Shown one piece after another: positions 11,717-22,764 of a stretch of 64,000 nt of DNA; the stretch's first letter is position 1; every line of letters begins with the position of its first letter. Origin of the DNA: Geothrix sp. 21YS21S-4. GTDB lineage: Bacteria; Acidobacteriota; Holophagae; Holophagales; Holophagaceae. The notes under the pieces are model-generated. The model worked only from the letters and a program-made list of their open reading frames with translations. It was not told the origin of the DNA and made no database searches. Where the stretch lies: positions 1 to 64,000 of the forward strand of contig NZ_CP132719.1 in assembly GCF_030845995.1 (NCBI RefSeq), in the 5' to 3' direction. A program made the position numbers and the translations under genes.

Positions 11717-13024
11717 GTGTTCCCGGCCCCCGATCCCATCTGCGCCCCCGCCACGCCCCTGCTACCGTCGGCGGTGGCGGTGGTGCGCGTCTCGGGACCA
11801 CGCCTGGGGACTGTTTTCGCGCCGCTCCTGCGCCTGCCGGAGCCCCGGCAGGCCGCGTTGCGGCTGCTCCGCTGGGAGGGCTTCCGCGAGAAGGCGCTGG
11901 TCCTGTTCTTTCCTGCCCCCGCCAGCTACACCGGCGAGGATCTGATGGAGTTCCAGCTCCACGGGAATCCGCTGTTGGTGCGGCGGTTCCTGGCCCACCT
12001 CGGCACGCTGGGCATCCGTCTGGCGGAGCCGGGAGAGTTCACCCGCCGCGCCCTTTTGAACGGCAAGCAGGGGCTCCTGGAAGCGGAAGCTCTGCGGGAC
12101 CTGGTGGCGGCGGAGACGGACACCCAGATCCGCCTCGCCCAGGCCCGGGCCGGCGCCGAACCGCCCTGGATCGCGGAAGCCCGTCGGCTGCTCGCGCCGT
12201 GGCTCGCCCGGGCGGAAGCGGCGGTGGACTATGGCGAGGAAGAGGGTATTTATCTAAATCCGGAAGAGTTGGCGCATGAATTGGAGCCGCTTCGCCAGCG
12301 GTTCCACGTGGAACAGATCCGCGTCCGCGCCGCGCGGCACCTCCGGGATGGCCTGCGCCTGGCCCTGGTCGGGCGTCCCAACGCGGGGAAGAGCACCCTG
12401 TTCAACGCCCTCGCCGAGGAGGATCGGGCCATCGTCACGGACGTGCCCGGCACGACCCGCGACGTGCTGGAGGTGCGCTGCGAATGGCGGGGCCTTCCCC
12501 TGCGGCTCTCCGACACCGCCGGCCTCCGGGACACGGAGGATCCCGTCGAGCGGCTGGGCGTGGCGCGGGTGGGACCCGTCCTCGAGGAAGCGGATCTGGT
12601 CCTCCACCTGTGGCCGGCGGGGGATCCCGAACCCGACCCCACGCTGCTTCGAACCCTGGCGCCTTTCGCGGGAAAGGTGCTGGAAGTCCGCACCTTCTCG
12701 GATCGGGCTGCCGCCCCGGGCGTGACGGTGGCGGCGCCGCTCGGCGAGCTGGACGCGCTGGAAGGGGCCTTGAAGGAGCGCCTCCTCGGGGGCCTGGACG
12801 CGGACGCCTGCCTCGGCGCTTTGGCGACGGACCGGCAGACGGCCCTCCTGGATGCCCTGGCCGCCCAAGTGGACCTTCTCCTGGCATTGGAGCCGGGGGG
12901 CCCGCCGGAATTGCCGGCTTCCCTCCTCCAGGGCGCGTGGGGCCTCCTCGCGCGCCTCACGGGGGAGGACCGGGCGGAAAGCACGCTGGACCACCTGTTC
13001 AGCGGATTCTGCCTGGGGAAGTAG
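11717..13024 (+). CDS. mnmE: tRNA uridine-5-carboxymethylaminomethyl modification GTPase MnmE
   Basis: 435 residues from a GTG start. With MnmG it installs the cmnm5 group on the wobble uridine of certain tRNAs. The N-terminal folate-binding domain begins ICAPATPLLPSAVAVVRVSG. The Ras-like G domain starts near residue 215 with GRPNAGKSTLFNAL, followed by VPGTTRDV and DTAGLRDTEDPVE. The C-terminus ends FCLGK with the conserved cysteine (family FCxGK). It continues the rpmH operon nine bases after khpB, and gatB follows 19 bases later. A perfect parS palindrome is embedded in its coding sequence at 12301-12314. Confidence 0.96.
   Translation: MFPAPDPICAPATPLLPSAVAVVRVSGPRLGTVFAPLLRLPEPRQAALRLLRWEGFREKALVLFFPAPASYTGEDLMEFQLHGNPLLVRRFLAHLGTLGIRLAEPGEFTRRALLNGKQGLLEAEALRDLVAAETDTQIRLAQARAGAEPPWIAEARRLLAPWLARAEAAVDYGEEEGIYLNPEELAHELEPLRQRFHVEQIRVRAARHLRDGLRLALVGRPNAGKSTLFNALAEEDRAIVTDVPGTTRDVLEVRCEWRGLPLRLSDTAGLRDTEDPVERLGVARVGPVLEEADLVLHLWPAGDPEPDPTLLRTLAPFAGKVLEVRTFSDRAAAPGVTVAAPLGELDALEGALKERLLGGLDADACLGALATDRQTALLDALAAQVDLLLALEPGGPPELPASLLQGAWGLLARLTGEDRAESTLDHLFSGFCLGK
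12301..12314. promoter_or_regulatory. parS site (perfect palindrome) inside mnmE
   Basis: GTTCCACGTGGAAC, a perfect 14-bp palindrome identical to the core of known parS sites, about 3.4 kb right of dnaA. It encodes FHVE inside MnmE. Confidence 0.75.
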
Positions 13025-13043
13025 ACTGGCCGGAGGAGGCAAG

Positions 13044-14504
13044 GTGAAGCCGGGATGGGAAGCCGTGATCGGTCTCGAGGTCCACGTTCAGCTGCGGACG
13101 CGGTCCAAGATGTTCTGCGCCTGCGCGAACGCCTACGGCGCCCCGCCGAACACCCATACCTGCCCCGTGTGTCTGGGTCTGCCGGGCGCCCTCCCCGCCC
13201 TCAACGCCGAGGCGGTCCGGATGGCCCTGTCCCTGGGCCTGGCGGTGGGCGCTAAAATCCGGCCGGAAAGCACCTTCTACCGCAAGCAGTACGTCTATCC
13301 CGACCTCCCCAAGGGCTACCAGATCACCCAGGGACCCGTGGCGGTGGTGGAAGAGGGCCTTCTCGAAGTGCCCGGCGATCCGGAGGTCCGCGGGGCTTCG
13401 GGGCCGGTGGCCATCCGCCTGGAGCGGGCGCACCTGGAGGAGGACGCCGGAAAGAGCGCCCACGACCTCCGCCCCGGCGCCAGCCTGGTGGATCTGAATC
13501 GCGCGGGGGTGCCACTCCTGGAGATCGTGGGCGCGCCCGACCTGCGGAGCCCTCAGGAGGCGTCGGACTACCTCAAGGCCCTGCACCGGCTGGTGGTGTT
13601 CCTCGGCATCTGCGACGGCAGCCTGGACGAAGGCAGCTTCCGCTGCGACGCCAACGTCAGCCTCCGGCCGGCCGGAGCGCAGGCCTTCGGGACCCGCGTC
13701 GAAGTGAAGAACCTCAATTCGTTCCGCTTCGTCAAGCAGGCCCTCGCCTTCGAAATCGAGCGCCAGGCCGCGCTGATGGAGGGCGGCGGCACGGTGGTCC
13801 AGGAGACCCGGGGCTGGGACGCCCAGGCGGGGGAGACGCGGGCCCAGCGGACCAAGGAAGCGGCCATGGACTACCGCTACTTCCCGGAGCCGGACCTGCC
13901 CGCCCTGCGGATTCGGCCCGAGGAGGTCGAAGCGGCCCGCGCGGCACTTCCTGAACTGCCCGAAGCCCGCGCCCGGCGCTGGCGGGAAGCCCACGGCGTG
14001 GGCGCGGACGAGGCCCAGACCCTGCTCCAGACTCCGGCCTTTGCCGCCTATTTCGATGCCCTGGCCGAGGCCTGCGGCCAGGGGAAGGCCGCGGCCAACT
14101 GGCTGCTGGGCGAGGTCAGCCGCCTCCTGAATGAAGGCACGGGGGGAATCGAAACCTTCCCGCTCGCTCCCGCGTCCCTGGCAGAACTGATCCGATTGGT
14201 GGAGTCCCGCGTGATCAGTCACGGCGCGGCCCGGGAGCAGGTGCTCCCCGCCCTTCTGGCGGGCGAAGGGTCCGCCGAGGCCATCGTTGCGGCCCGGGGC
14301 CTCGCCCAGGTCAGCGACCGCGGCGCGATCGAAGCCCTGGTGGCTCAGGTGCTGGCGGCCCATCCGGGCCCCGTCGCCCAGATCAAGGGCGGCAAGGCGA
14401 GCCTCACGGGCTTCCTGGTGGGTCAGACGCTCAAGGCGGGCGGGGGCAAGGTGGACCCCAAGCTGGTGAACGAAGTCCTCGCCGAGGCTCTGGCCAAAGC
14501 CTGA
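13044..14504 (+). CDS. gatB: Aspartyl/glutamyl-tRNA(Asn/Gln) amidotransferase subunit B
   Basis: 486 residues from a GTG start with a strong GGAGGAGG ribosome-binding site just upstream. It is the tRNA-binding and kinase subunit of GatCAB, which turns Glu-tRNA(Gln) or Asp-tRNA(Asn) into the amide form. Hallmarks are EAVIGLEVHVQL at the start, CPVCLGLPGALP, the YPDLPKGYQITQ motif and the C-terminal YqeY-like domain, ending KLVNEVLAEALAK. The N-terminal cysteines (CACANAYG and CPVC) suggest a zinc site as in other GatB proteins. gatA and gatC are not in the window. Confidence 0.96.
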   Translation: MKPGWEAVIGLEVHVQLRTRSKMFCACANAYGAPPNTHTCPVCLGLPGALPALNAEAVRMALSLGLAVGAKIRPESTFYRKQYVYPDLPKGYQITQGPVAVVEEGLLEVPGDPEVRGASGPVAIRLERAHLEEDAGKSAHDLRPGASLVDLNRAGVPLLEIVGAPDLRSPQEASDYLKALHRLVVFLGICDGSLDEGSFRCDANVSLRPAGAQAFGTRVEVKNLNSFRFVKQALAFEIERQAALMEGGGTVVQETRGWDAQAGETRAQRTKEAAMDYRYFPEPDLPALRIRPEEVEAARAALPELPEARARRWREAHGVGADEAQTLLQTPAFAAYFDALAEACGQGKAAANWLLGEVSRLLNEGTGGIETFPLAPASLAELIRLVESRVISHGAAREQVLPALLAGEGSAEAIVAARGLAQVSDRGAIEALVAQVLAAHPGPVAQIKGGKASLTGFLVGQTLKAGGGKVDPKLVNEVLAEALAKA

Positions 14505-14525
14505 GGGCCGCGCCATTCTGGCGCC

Positions 14526-14813
14526 ATGAGTTCCGAGATCCCCTCCGCCCTGCAGGCCTACCACCCGGGCGTGGTCCACATCTGCCAAAGCTGCGGAAAG
14601 TCCGTCGTGGACGCCGTGGAGACGCCCGGCGAGCCCTTTCGCTGCCTGGACTGCCGCGGACTGGCGCCGGCCCCGGAGGACGAGTTGACCCGGGCGGCCC
14701 TGGCGGATCCCGGCATCGTGGACGTCCCAGCCGACCGCCCGACCCTGTGGCGCGTGGTCGCGGTGGTGGTGTTGGCGGTGGGCGCCCTGGGCATCGTGTT
14801 CTGGAACCGGTAG
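14526..14813 (+). CDS. Small zinc-ribbon-like membrane protein, function unknown
   Basis: 95 residues. I do not recognise the family. The N-terminal half has two CxxC pairs (CQSC and CLDC, about 22 residues apart), which would fit a small zinc ribbon. The C-terminus has one hydrophobic segment (VVAVVVLAVGALGIVFW) ending at WNR, so it is probably a tail-anchored protein with a cytoplasmic metal site. It starts 21 bases after gatB and precedes the PLP enzyme, so it may belong to the same transcript. Codon use matches the neighbours. Confidence 0.6.
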   Translation: MSSEIPSALQAYHPGVVHICQSCGKSVVDAVETPGEPFRCLDCRGLAPAPEDELTRAALADPGIVDVPADRPTLWRVVAVVVLAVGALGIVFWNR

Positions 14814-14854
14814 GAAGGCCGGCGGACCCACTATCCTGGTTCCAGGAGCCTTTC

Positions 14855-16048
14855 ATGCCCAAGCCCTGGGGACCGACCACCACCGCCATCCACGCCGGCA
14901 AGCACTTCAATCCCACCCGGGCCGTCACCACGCCCATCTTCCAGACCTCCGTCTTCCAGCTGATGGAAAACCGGGAGGGGGCGGAATTCGCGGCCAGTGT
15001 GGAGCCCCCGACCTTCTACACCCGGTGGGGGAACCCCAACACCAGCGAGGTGGAGGCGGTCCTGGCGGAGCTGGAAGGCGCCGAGCGCGCCCTGGTCACG
15101 GGCTCGGGCATGGCCGCCTTCGCCCTGGTCCTGGAGGCCTTCCTGAAATCCGGGGATCACGTGGTCGCTCCCGCCGCCATCTACCTGGGGACGGAACAGC
15201 TCCTCCGCCGGTGGGAAACGGAGCGGGGACTGCGGATCACCTGGGTCCGGAACACCCTGGATCTGGACGAGTGGGAAGCGGCCATCCAGCCGGACACCCG
15301 GCTGATCTGGGTGGAGACGCCCTCCAACCCCACCCTGGCATTGACGGACCTCGCCGGCATCGCGGCGCTGGGGAAACGGCAGGGCATCCGCACCGTGGCC
15401 GACAACACTTTCCCCAGCCCCATCCACACCCGGCCGCTGGACCACGGGATCGACCTCAGCGTCGCCTCCGCCACCAAGTACCTCGCCGGCCATTCCGATG
15501 TGGTGGCGGGCGCGATCGCCGGGTCCGAGGCGGACGTGGTGGCCTGCTGGCACTTGGCGAAGGTCACCGGTCCGACCCTGGATCCCATGGCCGCCTGGCT
15601 CCTGCATCGGGGGCTCAAGACCCTCGCCCTGCGGGTGCGCCGCGCCTCGGACAACGCCCAGGCCCTGGCCGAGTGGCTGCAGGCGCAGCCCCAGGTGGCG
15701 CGGGTGGACTACCCGGGCCTGCCGACCCATGCCGGGCACGGGATCGCGGCGCGGCAGATGGTCCAGGGCTTCGGCGCCATGATCTCCTTCGAGCTGGCGG
15801 CGGGCCTGTCGGCGGGACAGCGGTTCTGCGAAGCCCTGGAGGTGGTCACCCGCGGCGTGAGCCTGGGGGGCGTCGAGAGCCTCATCCAGCATCCCGCCAG
15901 CATGAGCCACCTGAAGACCCCCGCCGAAGTCAAAGCCCGGCTGGGGATCTCCGACGGGCTCCTGCGGTTCTCCGTGGGCATCGAGGATCTGCCCGATCTG
16001 ACCGCCGACCTGGAGCGTGGCTTTCGGGCCGCCGCGGAGGCGCGATGA
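14855..16048 (+). CDS. Cys/Met-metabolism PLP-dependent enzyme (cystathionine gamma-synthase/lyase or sulfhydrylase type)
   Basis: 397 residues from the ATG at 14855, which has AGGAG upstream. It is a fold-type I PLP enzyme of the trans-sulfuration family. The PLP-binding lysine is Lys208 in SATKYLAGHSDV, and ETPSNPTL and the GSGMAA loop near residue 83 are family signatures. The family includes cystathionine synthases and lyases, methionine gamma-lyase and O-acyl-homoserine sulfhydrylases; motifs alone do not decide. It overlaps a ThiS-like sulfur carrier gene by four bases, which leans towards sulfur insertion (MetZ/MetY type) rather than cleavage. That preference is inference. Confidence 0.85.
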   Translation: MPKPWGPTTTAIHAGKHFNPTRAVTTPIFQTSVFQLMENREGAEFAASVEPPTFYTRWGNPNTSEVEAVLAELEGAERALVTGSGMAAFALVLEAFLKSGDHVVAPAAIYLGTEQLLRRWETERGLRITWVRNTLDLDEWEAAIQPDTRLIWVETPSNPTLALTDLAGIAALGKRQGIRTVADNTFPSPIHTRPLDHGIDLSVASATKYLAGHSDVVAGAIAGSEADVVACWHLAKVTGPTLDPMAAWLLHRGLKTLALRVRRASDNAQALAEWLQAQPQVARVDYPGLPTHAGHGIAARQMVQGFGAMISFELAAGLSAGQRFCEALEVVTRGVSLGGVESLIQHPASMSHLKTPAEVKARLGISDGLLRFSVGIEDLPDLTADLERGFRAAAEAR

Positions 16049-16245
16049 ACCTGCGGATCAACGGCGAAGTCCGCGAAACGCCCGCCCTGGCCACTGTCGC
16101 GGATCTGGCGGCCTGGCTGGCGCTGCCGGCCTTCGGGACGGCGGTGGAGCTGAATGGGGAAGTCGTCCGGCGCGCGGATCACGCCGCCACGCCTCTGACC
16201 GAAGGCGACCGGCTGGAAGTGGTGAAGCTGGTGGGGGGCGGCTGA
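16045..16245 (+). CDS. thiS: ThiS/MoaD-family sulfur carrier protein
   Basis: 66 residues, starting MNLRINGEVRE and ending VVKLVGGG, with the C-terminal Gly-Gly that is thiocarboxylated in this ubiquitin-like family. Internal matches to ThiS are the AVELNGEVV strand and LTEGDRLEVV. ThiS normally gives sulfur to thiazole synthase ThiG in thiamine synthesis, but no thiG, thiF or thiH is nearby. Instead the start overlaps the stop of a trans-sulfuration PLP enzyme (ATGA). A role in methionine or cysteine synthesis through a protein thiocarboxylate, as described for HcyS in Wolinella, is possible. The gene converges on ribD with only one base between them. Confidence 0.85.
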   Translation: MNLRINGEVRETPALATVADLAAWLALPAFGTAVELNGEVVRRADHAATPLTEGDRLEVVKLVGGG

Positions 16246-16246
16246 A

Positions 16247-17368
16247 CTACCGCCAGACCTCCCACCGTCCGCCCGGCCACCGGGCCACCGCGCGGCGTTC
16301 CCAGGAGCTGGGAAGGGGCAGATCGAGGGGCGTCCCTCCGGCCGGCGCGTCGCTCCGGAAGCAGTGGAATTCGTCGGCCAGACCCTGATCGAGGAAATCC
16401 CGAACCAGGGAGCCTCCGCCTTCCACCAGCACCCGTCCCACGCCGCGCGCGCCCAGTTCATGAAGAAGGTGGCGGAGGCTGCATCCCTTCGGGGCTGGCG
16501 GCAGGTGCAGATCTTCCACGTCGCGGAGCGGCGCCGGGGTTCCCGTCACGGCCCGCAGGGCGGGCTGGCCGGCGACCGGTTGCCAGATCCGAGCGGTGGA
16601 GGGAACCTGGCCCGCCGGATCCACCACCACGCGATGGAAGGTCCGGTGGGGGGCCGTCGGAGCGGGCCATCGGTCCGTGAGCTGGGGGTCGTCCATTTCC
16701 GCCGTGCGGCGCCCCACGACGATGGCCTCGGACGCCCGGCGGAGGGCGTGGCCCAGCCGCTGGACGGCGGGCGGCGTGACCTGGGTGCGCTGTCCCTCCG
16801 GTCCGAGCGCTCCGTCGGAACCCAGCGCCAGCTTGAGGCTGACCCAGGGCAACCCGGCGTGGATGAACTTGAAGAAGGGAGCGTGAAAGCGGGCGCAGGC
16901 CTCCGCCAGCACGCCCTCCTCCACGGGCAGCCCCTGGGCCCGCAGGATGGCCATTCCGCCCCCGTCCACCCGCGGATTGGGATCGCGAACGCCCACCACC
17001 ACCCGGGCGATGCCCGCCTGCAGAAGGGCCTGGGTGCAGGGTCCCGTCCGGCCCTGGTGGCAGCAGGGCTCCAGGGTGACGTAGGCGGTGGCTCCGCGAA
17101 CGTCCTCCTCCCGGGATTCGGCGTCCCGCAGGGCCATGATCTCGCCGTGGGGGTCCCCCGCCCGGGTGTGGGACCCGATCCCCAGAACCCGTCCATCCTT
17201 CACCAGAGCGCAACCCACGGGGGGATTGGGGCTGGAGAGCCCGACCCCCTTCAGCCCCTCCTGGAGGGCCAGGGCCATGAAGTGCGGATCCCCGGAAAGC
17301 CCCTCGGGTACCGGCCAGGGGCCGCCGGTGGCGAGGGCCCAGGCGGTCTCGGGGGACAACTCAGACAT
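16247..17368 (-). CDS. ribD: Bifunctional riboflavin biosynthesis deaminase/reductase RibD
   Basis: 373 residues. It performs the second and third steps of riboflavin synthesis: deamination of the pyrimidine ring and reduction of the ribosyl side chain. The N-terminal deaminase domain has zinc ligands in PHGEIMAL (His, with Glu as proton shuttle) and TLEPCCHQGRTGPC. The usual HAE triplet reads HGE, a mild change that keeps the catalytic residues. The C-terminal reductase domain (from about residue 170) contains the VGRRTAEMDDPQL and VLVEGGG motifs. The first 30 residues are an extension beyond the core. The start overlaps ftsY by eight bases. Confidence 0.93.
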   Translation of the reverse strand: MSELSPETAWALATGGPWPVPEGLSGDPHFMALALQEGLKGVGLSSPNPPVGCALVKDGRVLGIGSHTRAGDPHGEIMALRDAESREEDVRGATAYVTLEPCCHQGRTGPCTQALLQAGIARVVVGVRDPNPRVDGGGMAILRAQGLPVEEGVLAEACARFHAPFFKFIHAGLPWVSLKLALGSDGALGPEGQRTQVTPPAVQRLGHALRRASEAIVVGRRTAEMDDPQLTDRWPAPTAPHRTFHRVVVDPAGQVPSTARIWQPVAGQPALRAVTGTPAPLRDVEDLHLPPAPKGCSLRHLLHELGARGVGRVLVEGGGSLVRDFLDQGLADEFHCFRSDAPAGGTPLDLPLPSSWERRAVARWPGGRWEVWR

Positions 17369-18275
17369 CGAGCAGGCCGTCCACGAAGGCTTCGGGGTCG
17401 AAGGGGATGAGGTCGTCGACGCCCTCCCCCACGCCCACGAAGGCGATGGGCAGCTTGAGGCGCTCCAAAATGGGAACCACGACGCCCCCCTTGGCGCTGC
17501 CGTCCAGCTTGGTGAGGACGAGGTCCGTAACCCCTGCGACGCGCGCGAAGGTCTCCGCCTGGACCAATCCGTTTTGGCCGGTGGTGGCGTCCAGGACGAG
17601 CAGCACCCGATGGGGGGCTTCCGGGATGACCTTCTGGAGGCTGCGCCGGATCTTGTCCAGCTCCTTCATCAGGTGGTCCTTGGTGTGGAGGCGGCCCGCG
17701 GTGTCGATCAGCACCCACGGCGTGCCCTTCGCTTTCGCGCTGGCGGCGCCGTCGAAGGCGATGGCGGCGGGGTCGCCCCCCATCTGGTTGCGGATGACCG
17801 GTACCCCGGCCCGCTCGCCCCACAGTTCCAGTTGATCGATGGCCGCGGCGCGAAAGGTGTCCCCCGCCACCACGAGAACGCCCTCGCCGCGGGCCTTCAG
17901 GTGGGCGGCCAGCTTGCCCAGGGTCGTTGTTTTTCCGACACCGTTGACGCCCACCAGGAGGACGACCTGGGTGCCGCGGGCGGCAAAGGGCGCGGCGGGC
18001 TGCTGGCGGAGGAGCTTCAGCAGCTCCTCTTTGAGGATGGCCTTGGGATCGATATCTCCGCGCTTCAGTTCGGACTTGAGCCGATCCATCAGCTGATCCA
18101 CGGCCTTCACGCCGAGGTCCGCTTGGAGCAGCAGGTCTTCCAGTTCCTGGAGCTGGGCCGCGTCCAGCCGCCGGAGCCCCAGAAGCCGGCCCATGGGTGC
18201 GAGCACCACGTCCTGGGTCCGCTTCAGCCCCTGCCTGAATTTGTCGAACAGGCCATCGAGAAAGCCCACGCCCAC
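17361..18275 (-). CDS. ftsY: Signal recognition particle receptor FtsY
   Basis: 304 residues, a short FtsY without the long acidic A domain. It receives ribosome-SRP complexes at the membrane and hydrolyses GTP with Ffh. The N domain (about residues 20-95) precedes the G domain with P-loop GVNGVGKTTTLGKLA, DTFRAAAIDQL, the DTAGRLHT switch and TKLDGSAKGG, ending with GVGEGVDDLIPF. The first residues (GFLDGLFDKFRQGLK) can form the amphipathic membrane-targeting helix. ribD overlaps its 3' end. The upstream gap to lon contains a perfect parS palindrome. Confidence 0.96.
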   Translation of the reverse strand: MGVGFLDGLFDKFRQGLKRTQDVVLAPMGRLLGLRRLDAAQLQELEDLLLQADLGVKAVDQLMDRLKSELKRGDIDPKAILKEELLKLLRQQPAAPFAARGTQVVLLVGVNGVGKTTTLGKLAAHLKARGEGVLVVAGDTFRAAAIDQLELWGERAGVPVIRNQMGGDPAAIAFDGAASAKAKGTPWVLIDTAGRLHTKDHLMKELDKIRRSLQKVIPEAPHRVLLVLDATTGQNGLVQAETFARVAGVTDLVLTKLDGSAKGGVVVPILERLKLPIAFVGVGEGVDDLIPFDPEAFVDGLLDV

Positions 18276-18309
18276 CTCGCGAAACTCCAGTCTACCGAAG
18301 CCCAGCCGC

Positions 18310-18323
18310 GTTCCACGTGGAAC
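18310..18323. promoter_or_regulatory. parS site (perfect palindrome), lon-ftsY gap
   Basis: GTTCCACGTGGAAC, perfect 14-bp palindrome in non-coding DNA 35 bases upstream of ftsY. It is identical to the copy inside mnmE. Confidence 0.75.
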
Positions 18324-18402
18324 ATGGGCTCCCTGTCCCCGTCATGGAAGGGCGGCGCATGGGGAGGAATCAGTACCGGCACGATCGCGCCCATAAGCGA
18401 AG

Positions 18403-18446
18403 GCCAGGGTCAGCAGGGCCTCGGAAGAGGCAATGCTGACCCTGGC
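18403..18446 (-). terminator. Long hairpin downstream of lon
   Basis: A perfect 13-bp inverted repeat (18403-18415 with 18434-18446). The inner part forms a further five-base-pair stem closed by a GGAA tetraloop. It starts 27 bases after the lon stop. There is no clear T-run after it on the lon strand, so it could equally be an mRNA 3'-end stabilising structure. Confidence 0.55.
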
Positions 18447-18472
18447 TCCGTCGCGGAGACGAAGGGCTAAAT

Positions 18473-20869
<2,397 letters not shown>

Positions 20870-20897
20870 GGAAAAAACCTCGGCCTTCAGAATACCC

Positions 20898-21467
20898 CTA
20901 CTTCCGCCGCGGCCTCCGGATGGAGGCCTCCGCCTCGCTCGGGAACAGGGCCTGGGGCACCGGTTTGGCGGGTTCGACGGCGGCGACCGGCCGCTCCGCG
21001 CGCCCGCCGCCCGCCTCCTTCTGCATGAGGCCCTCGAGGGCCTTCACGAAATCCGGCAGGTCCTTGAAGTCGCGGTAGACCGACGCGAAGCGGACGTAGG
21101 CCACCTGGTCCAGCCCCTTCAGCTCGTCCATGATCAGCTCGCCCAATTCCCGGCTGCGGATCTCGCGATCGGGTCGCTCCATCAGGCGGGATTGGAGATC
21201 GCCCACCAGCTCCTCGATGCGGGCGAGGGACACGGGCCGCTTCTGGCAGGCCAGCAGCAGGCCCTTCATCAGCTTCTGGCGGTCGAAGGGCTCCCGCCGG
21301 CCGTCCTTCTTGAGGATCACCAGAGGCACTTCCTCCACCCGCTCGTAGCTGGTGAAGCGCCGGGCGCAGGAGAGGCACTCCCGGCGGCGGCGGATGGAAT
21401 CGCCTTCGCGGGACTCCCGGGAGTCCACCACTTTGTCTTCGAGGTGCCCGCAGAAGGGACAGCGCAT
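20898..21467 (-). CDS. nrdR: Transcriptional repressor NrdR
   Basis: 189 residues. It represses ribonucleotide reductase genes in response to dATP/ATP. The zinc finger is MRCPFCGHLEDKVVDSRES with CLSCARRF, and the ATP-cone domain follows (VILKKDGRREPFDRQKLMKGL). The core ends near residue 150 with YRDFKDLPDFVKAL. The last 35-40 residues are a Gly/Ala/Pro-rich tail ending PRRK, which most family members lack. It precedes lon in the same direction; its start is seven bases after the OsmC-like gene stop. Confidence 0.94.
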   Translation of the reverse strand: MRCPFCGHLEDKVVDSRESREGDSIRRRRECLSCARRFTSYERVEEVPLVILKKDGRREPFDRQKLMKGLLLACQKRPVSLARIEELVGDLQSRLMERPDREIRSRELGELIMDELKGLDQVAYVRFASVYRDFKDLPDFVKALEGLMQKEAGGGRAERPVAAVEPAKPVPQALFPSEAEASIRRPRRK

Positions 21468-21473
21468 CGGGGG

Positions 21474-21920
21474 CTAGACCTCCACCACGCGCGGTTCCAG
21501 CACGGCCTCGCAGGTGACGGAATTGGCGACGAAGCAGTACTTGTGGGCCTTTTCGAACAGCTCCACCACCTTCGCCATGCCCGTGCCCCGGGGGACGCGG
21601 ATCACGGGACGGAGGTGGACCTTCGTGATGCGCGTGACCTTGTCCACCATGTCCAGCACCGCTTCCGCGCGGTCCTCGTAGCCCACCACCGGCACCTGGG
21701 CCTTGGCGCAGAGGGCCAGGAACGTGAGCATGTGGCAGGTGGCGAGGGCGGAGCCCAGCAGGTCCTCCGGGTTCCATCGCGCGGCGTCGCCCGCGTACTC
21801 CGGCGCGCTGCTCACGGCGATGGGGGCCTTCCCCGGCGCCGTCACGGTGGCGTTGCGGGTGTAGGCCTTGTCCAGCGTATTGCCGGTCCAGGCGACGGTG
21901 AGGGGATAGCTGTGGGCCAT
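21474..21920 (-). CDS. OsmC/Ohr-family protein
   Basis: 148 residues. OsmC/Ohr proteins are small dimeric peroxidases that reduce organic hydroperoxides with two cysteines. Both candidate cysteines are present: one in GSALATCHMLTFLALC and one in HKYCFVANSVTCEA. The RWNPEDLLGSALATC segment matches the OsmC signature (PExLLxxAlaaC). The substrate (organic hydroperoxide, or another thiol-linked compound in the YhfA/OsmC branch) is not determined. It lies in a leftward run: alpha/beta hydrolase, OsmC, nrdR, lon. Confidence 0.88.
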   Translation of the reverse strand: MAHSYPLTVAWTGNTLDKAYTRNATVTAPGKAPIAVSSAPEYAGDAARWNPEDLLGSALATCHMLTFLALCAKAQVPVVGYEDRAEAVLDMVDKVTRITKVHLRPVIRVPRGTGMAKVVELFEKAHKYCFVANSVTCEAVLEPRVVEV

Positions 21921-21969
21921 GGGGCCTCCGCGGGCGACGGGGATAGCTTAACCCCGCGGAGGTCGGGCC

Positions 21970-22764
21970 CTAGCGGGCGGGCAGCCGCTCCAGCCAGGTC
22001 TTCAGCCGGCGGTTGAAGGCCTCCGGCTGCTCGTAGGCGACCAGATGGCCGGCCTTGGGGATGATCTCCAGCTCGGCCCCGGGAATGGCCTCCGCGAGGC
22101 GCTGGGATTCGCTGGACGGGATGATCGTGTCGTCGGCGCCCGTGACGACGAGGGTGGGCACGCCGATGCGGGAGAGTCCCGGCGTGCGGTCGGGCCGGTC
22201 CGCCATGCCGAGCAGCGCGGCGGCCACGCCTTCGGCCCGGGAGGGTTCCATCAGGGCGCGCACCTCCTTCGCCATCGCCTGATCGGGGTTGTCCGCGGCG
22301 AGCATCTTGGGGGCCATGTCGTCGATGACCGAGCCCGGCCCTTCCTTCCGCACCTTGTCGGCGGTCGCCCGGCGCTTGGTGGCGGCATCGGGGGTGTCGG
22401 CGCCGGCCCGGGTGCCCACCAGAACCAGGCCCCGCAGGAGGTCGGGGAAGCGCGCCTGGAAGGCCAGGGCCACGTAGCCGCCCATGGAATGGGCGATCAA
22501 GACCACGGGACCCGTTTCCCACTCCCGCAGGAGCGCCGCCAGGTCCTCCGCGTAGCGGTCCATGGAGACGGCGCCTTTGGAGCCCTCGCTTTCCCCCAGC
22601 CCCCGCAGATCGGGGGCCAGGACGCGGTGGGTGGCGGAGAACGCCTCCACTTGCTTGTCCCACGCGCCCCGGGACAGCGGAAAGCCGTGAACGAACAGCA
22701 GGGGCGGCTGACCGGTTCCCCGGTCGGTGTAGGCGAGGGCGAGACCTTCCACGGTTGTCTTCAC
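21970..22764 (-). CDS. Alpha/beta-fold hydrolase
   Basis: 264 residues from the GTG at 22764, which has AAGGAG placed correctly upstream; a frame extension to 22830 lacks family similarity. It is a typical soluble alpha/beta hydrolase: oxyanion region LLFVHGFPLSRGAWD, nucleophile elbow AHSMGGYVAL, an acid in TGADDTIIP and the histidine in AGHLVAYEQPEAF. The cap region (about residues 120-185) is Ala/Asp-rich. Relatives include non-haem peroxidase-like esterases and MhpC-type hydrolases; the substrate cannot be told. It diverges from rsmB. Confidence 0.88.
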   Translation of the reverse strand: MKTTVEGLALAYTDRGTGQPPLLFVHGFPLSRGAWDKQVEAFSATHRVLAPDLRGLGESEGSKGAVSMDRYAEDLAALLREWETGPVVLIAHSMGGYVALAFQARFPDLLRGLVLVGTRAGADTPDAATKRRATADKVRKEGPGSVIDDMAPKMLAADNPDQAMAKEVRALMEPSRAEGVAAALLGMADRPDRTPGLSRIGVPTLVVTGADDTIIPSSESQRLAEAIPGAELEIIPKAGHLVAYEQPEAFNRRLKTWLERLPAR

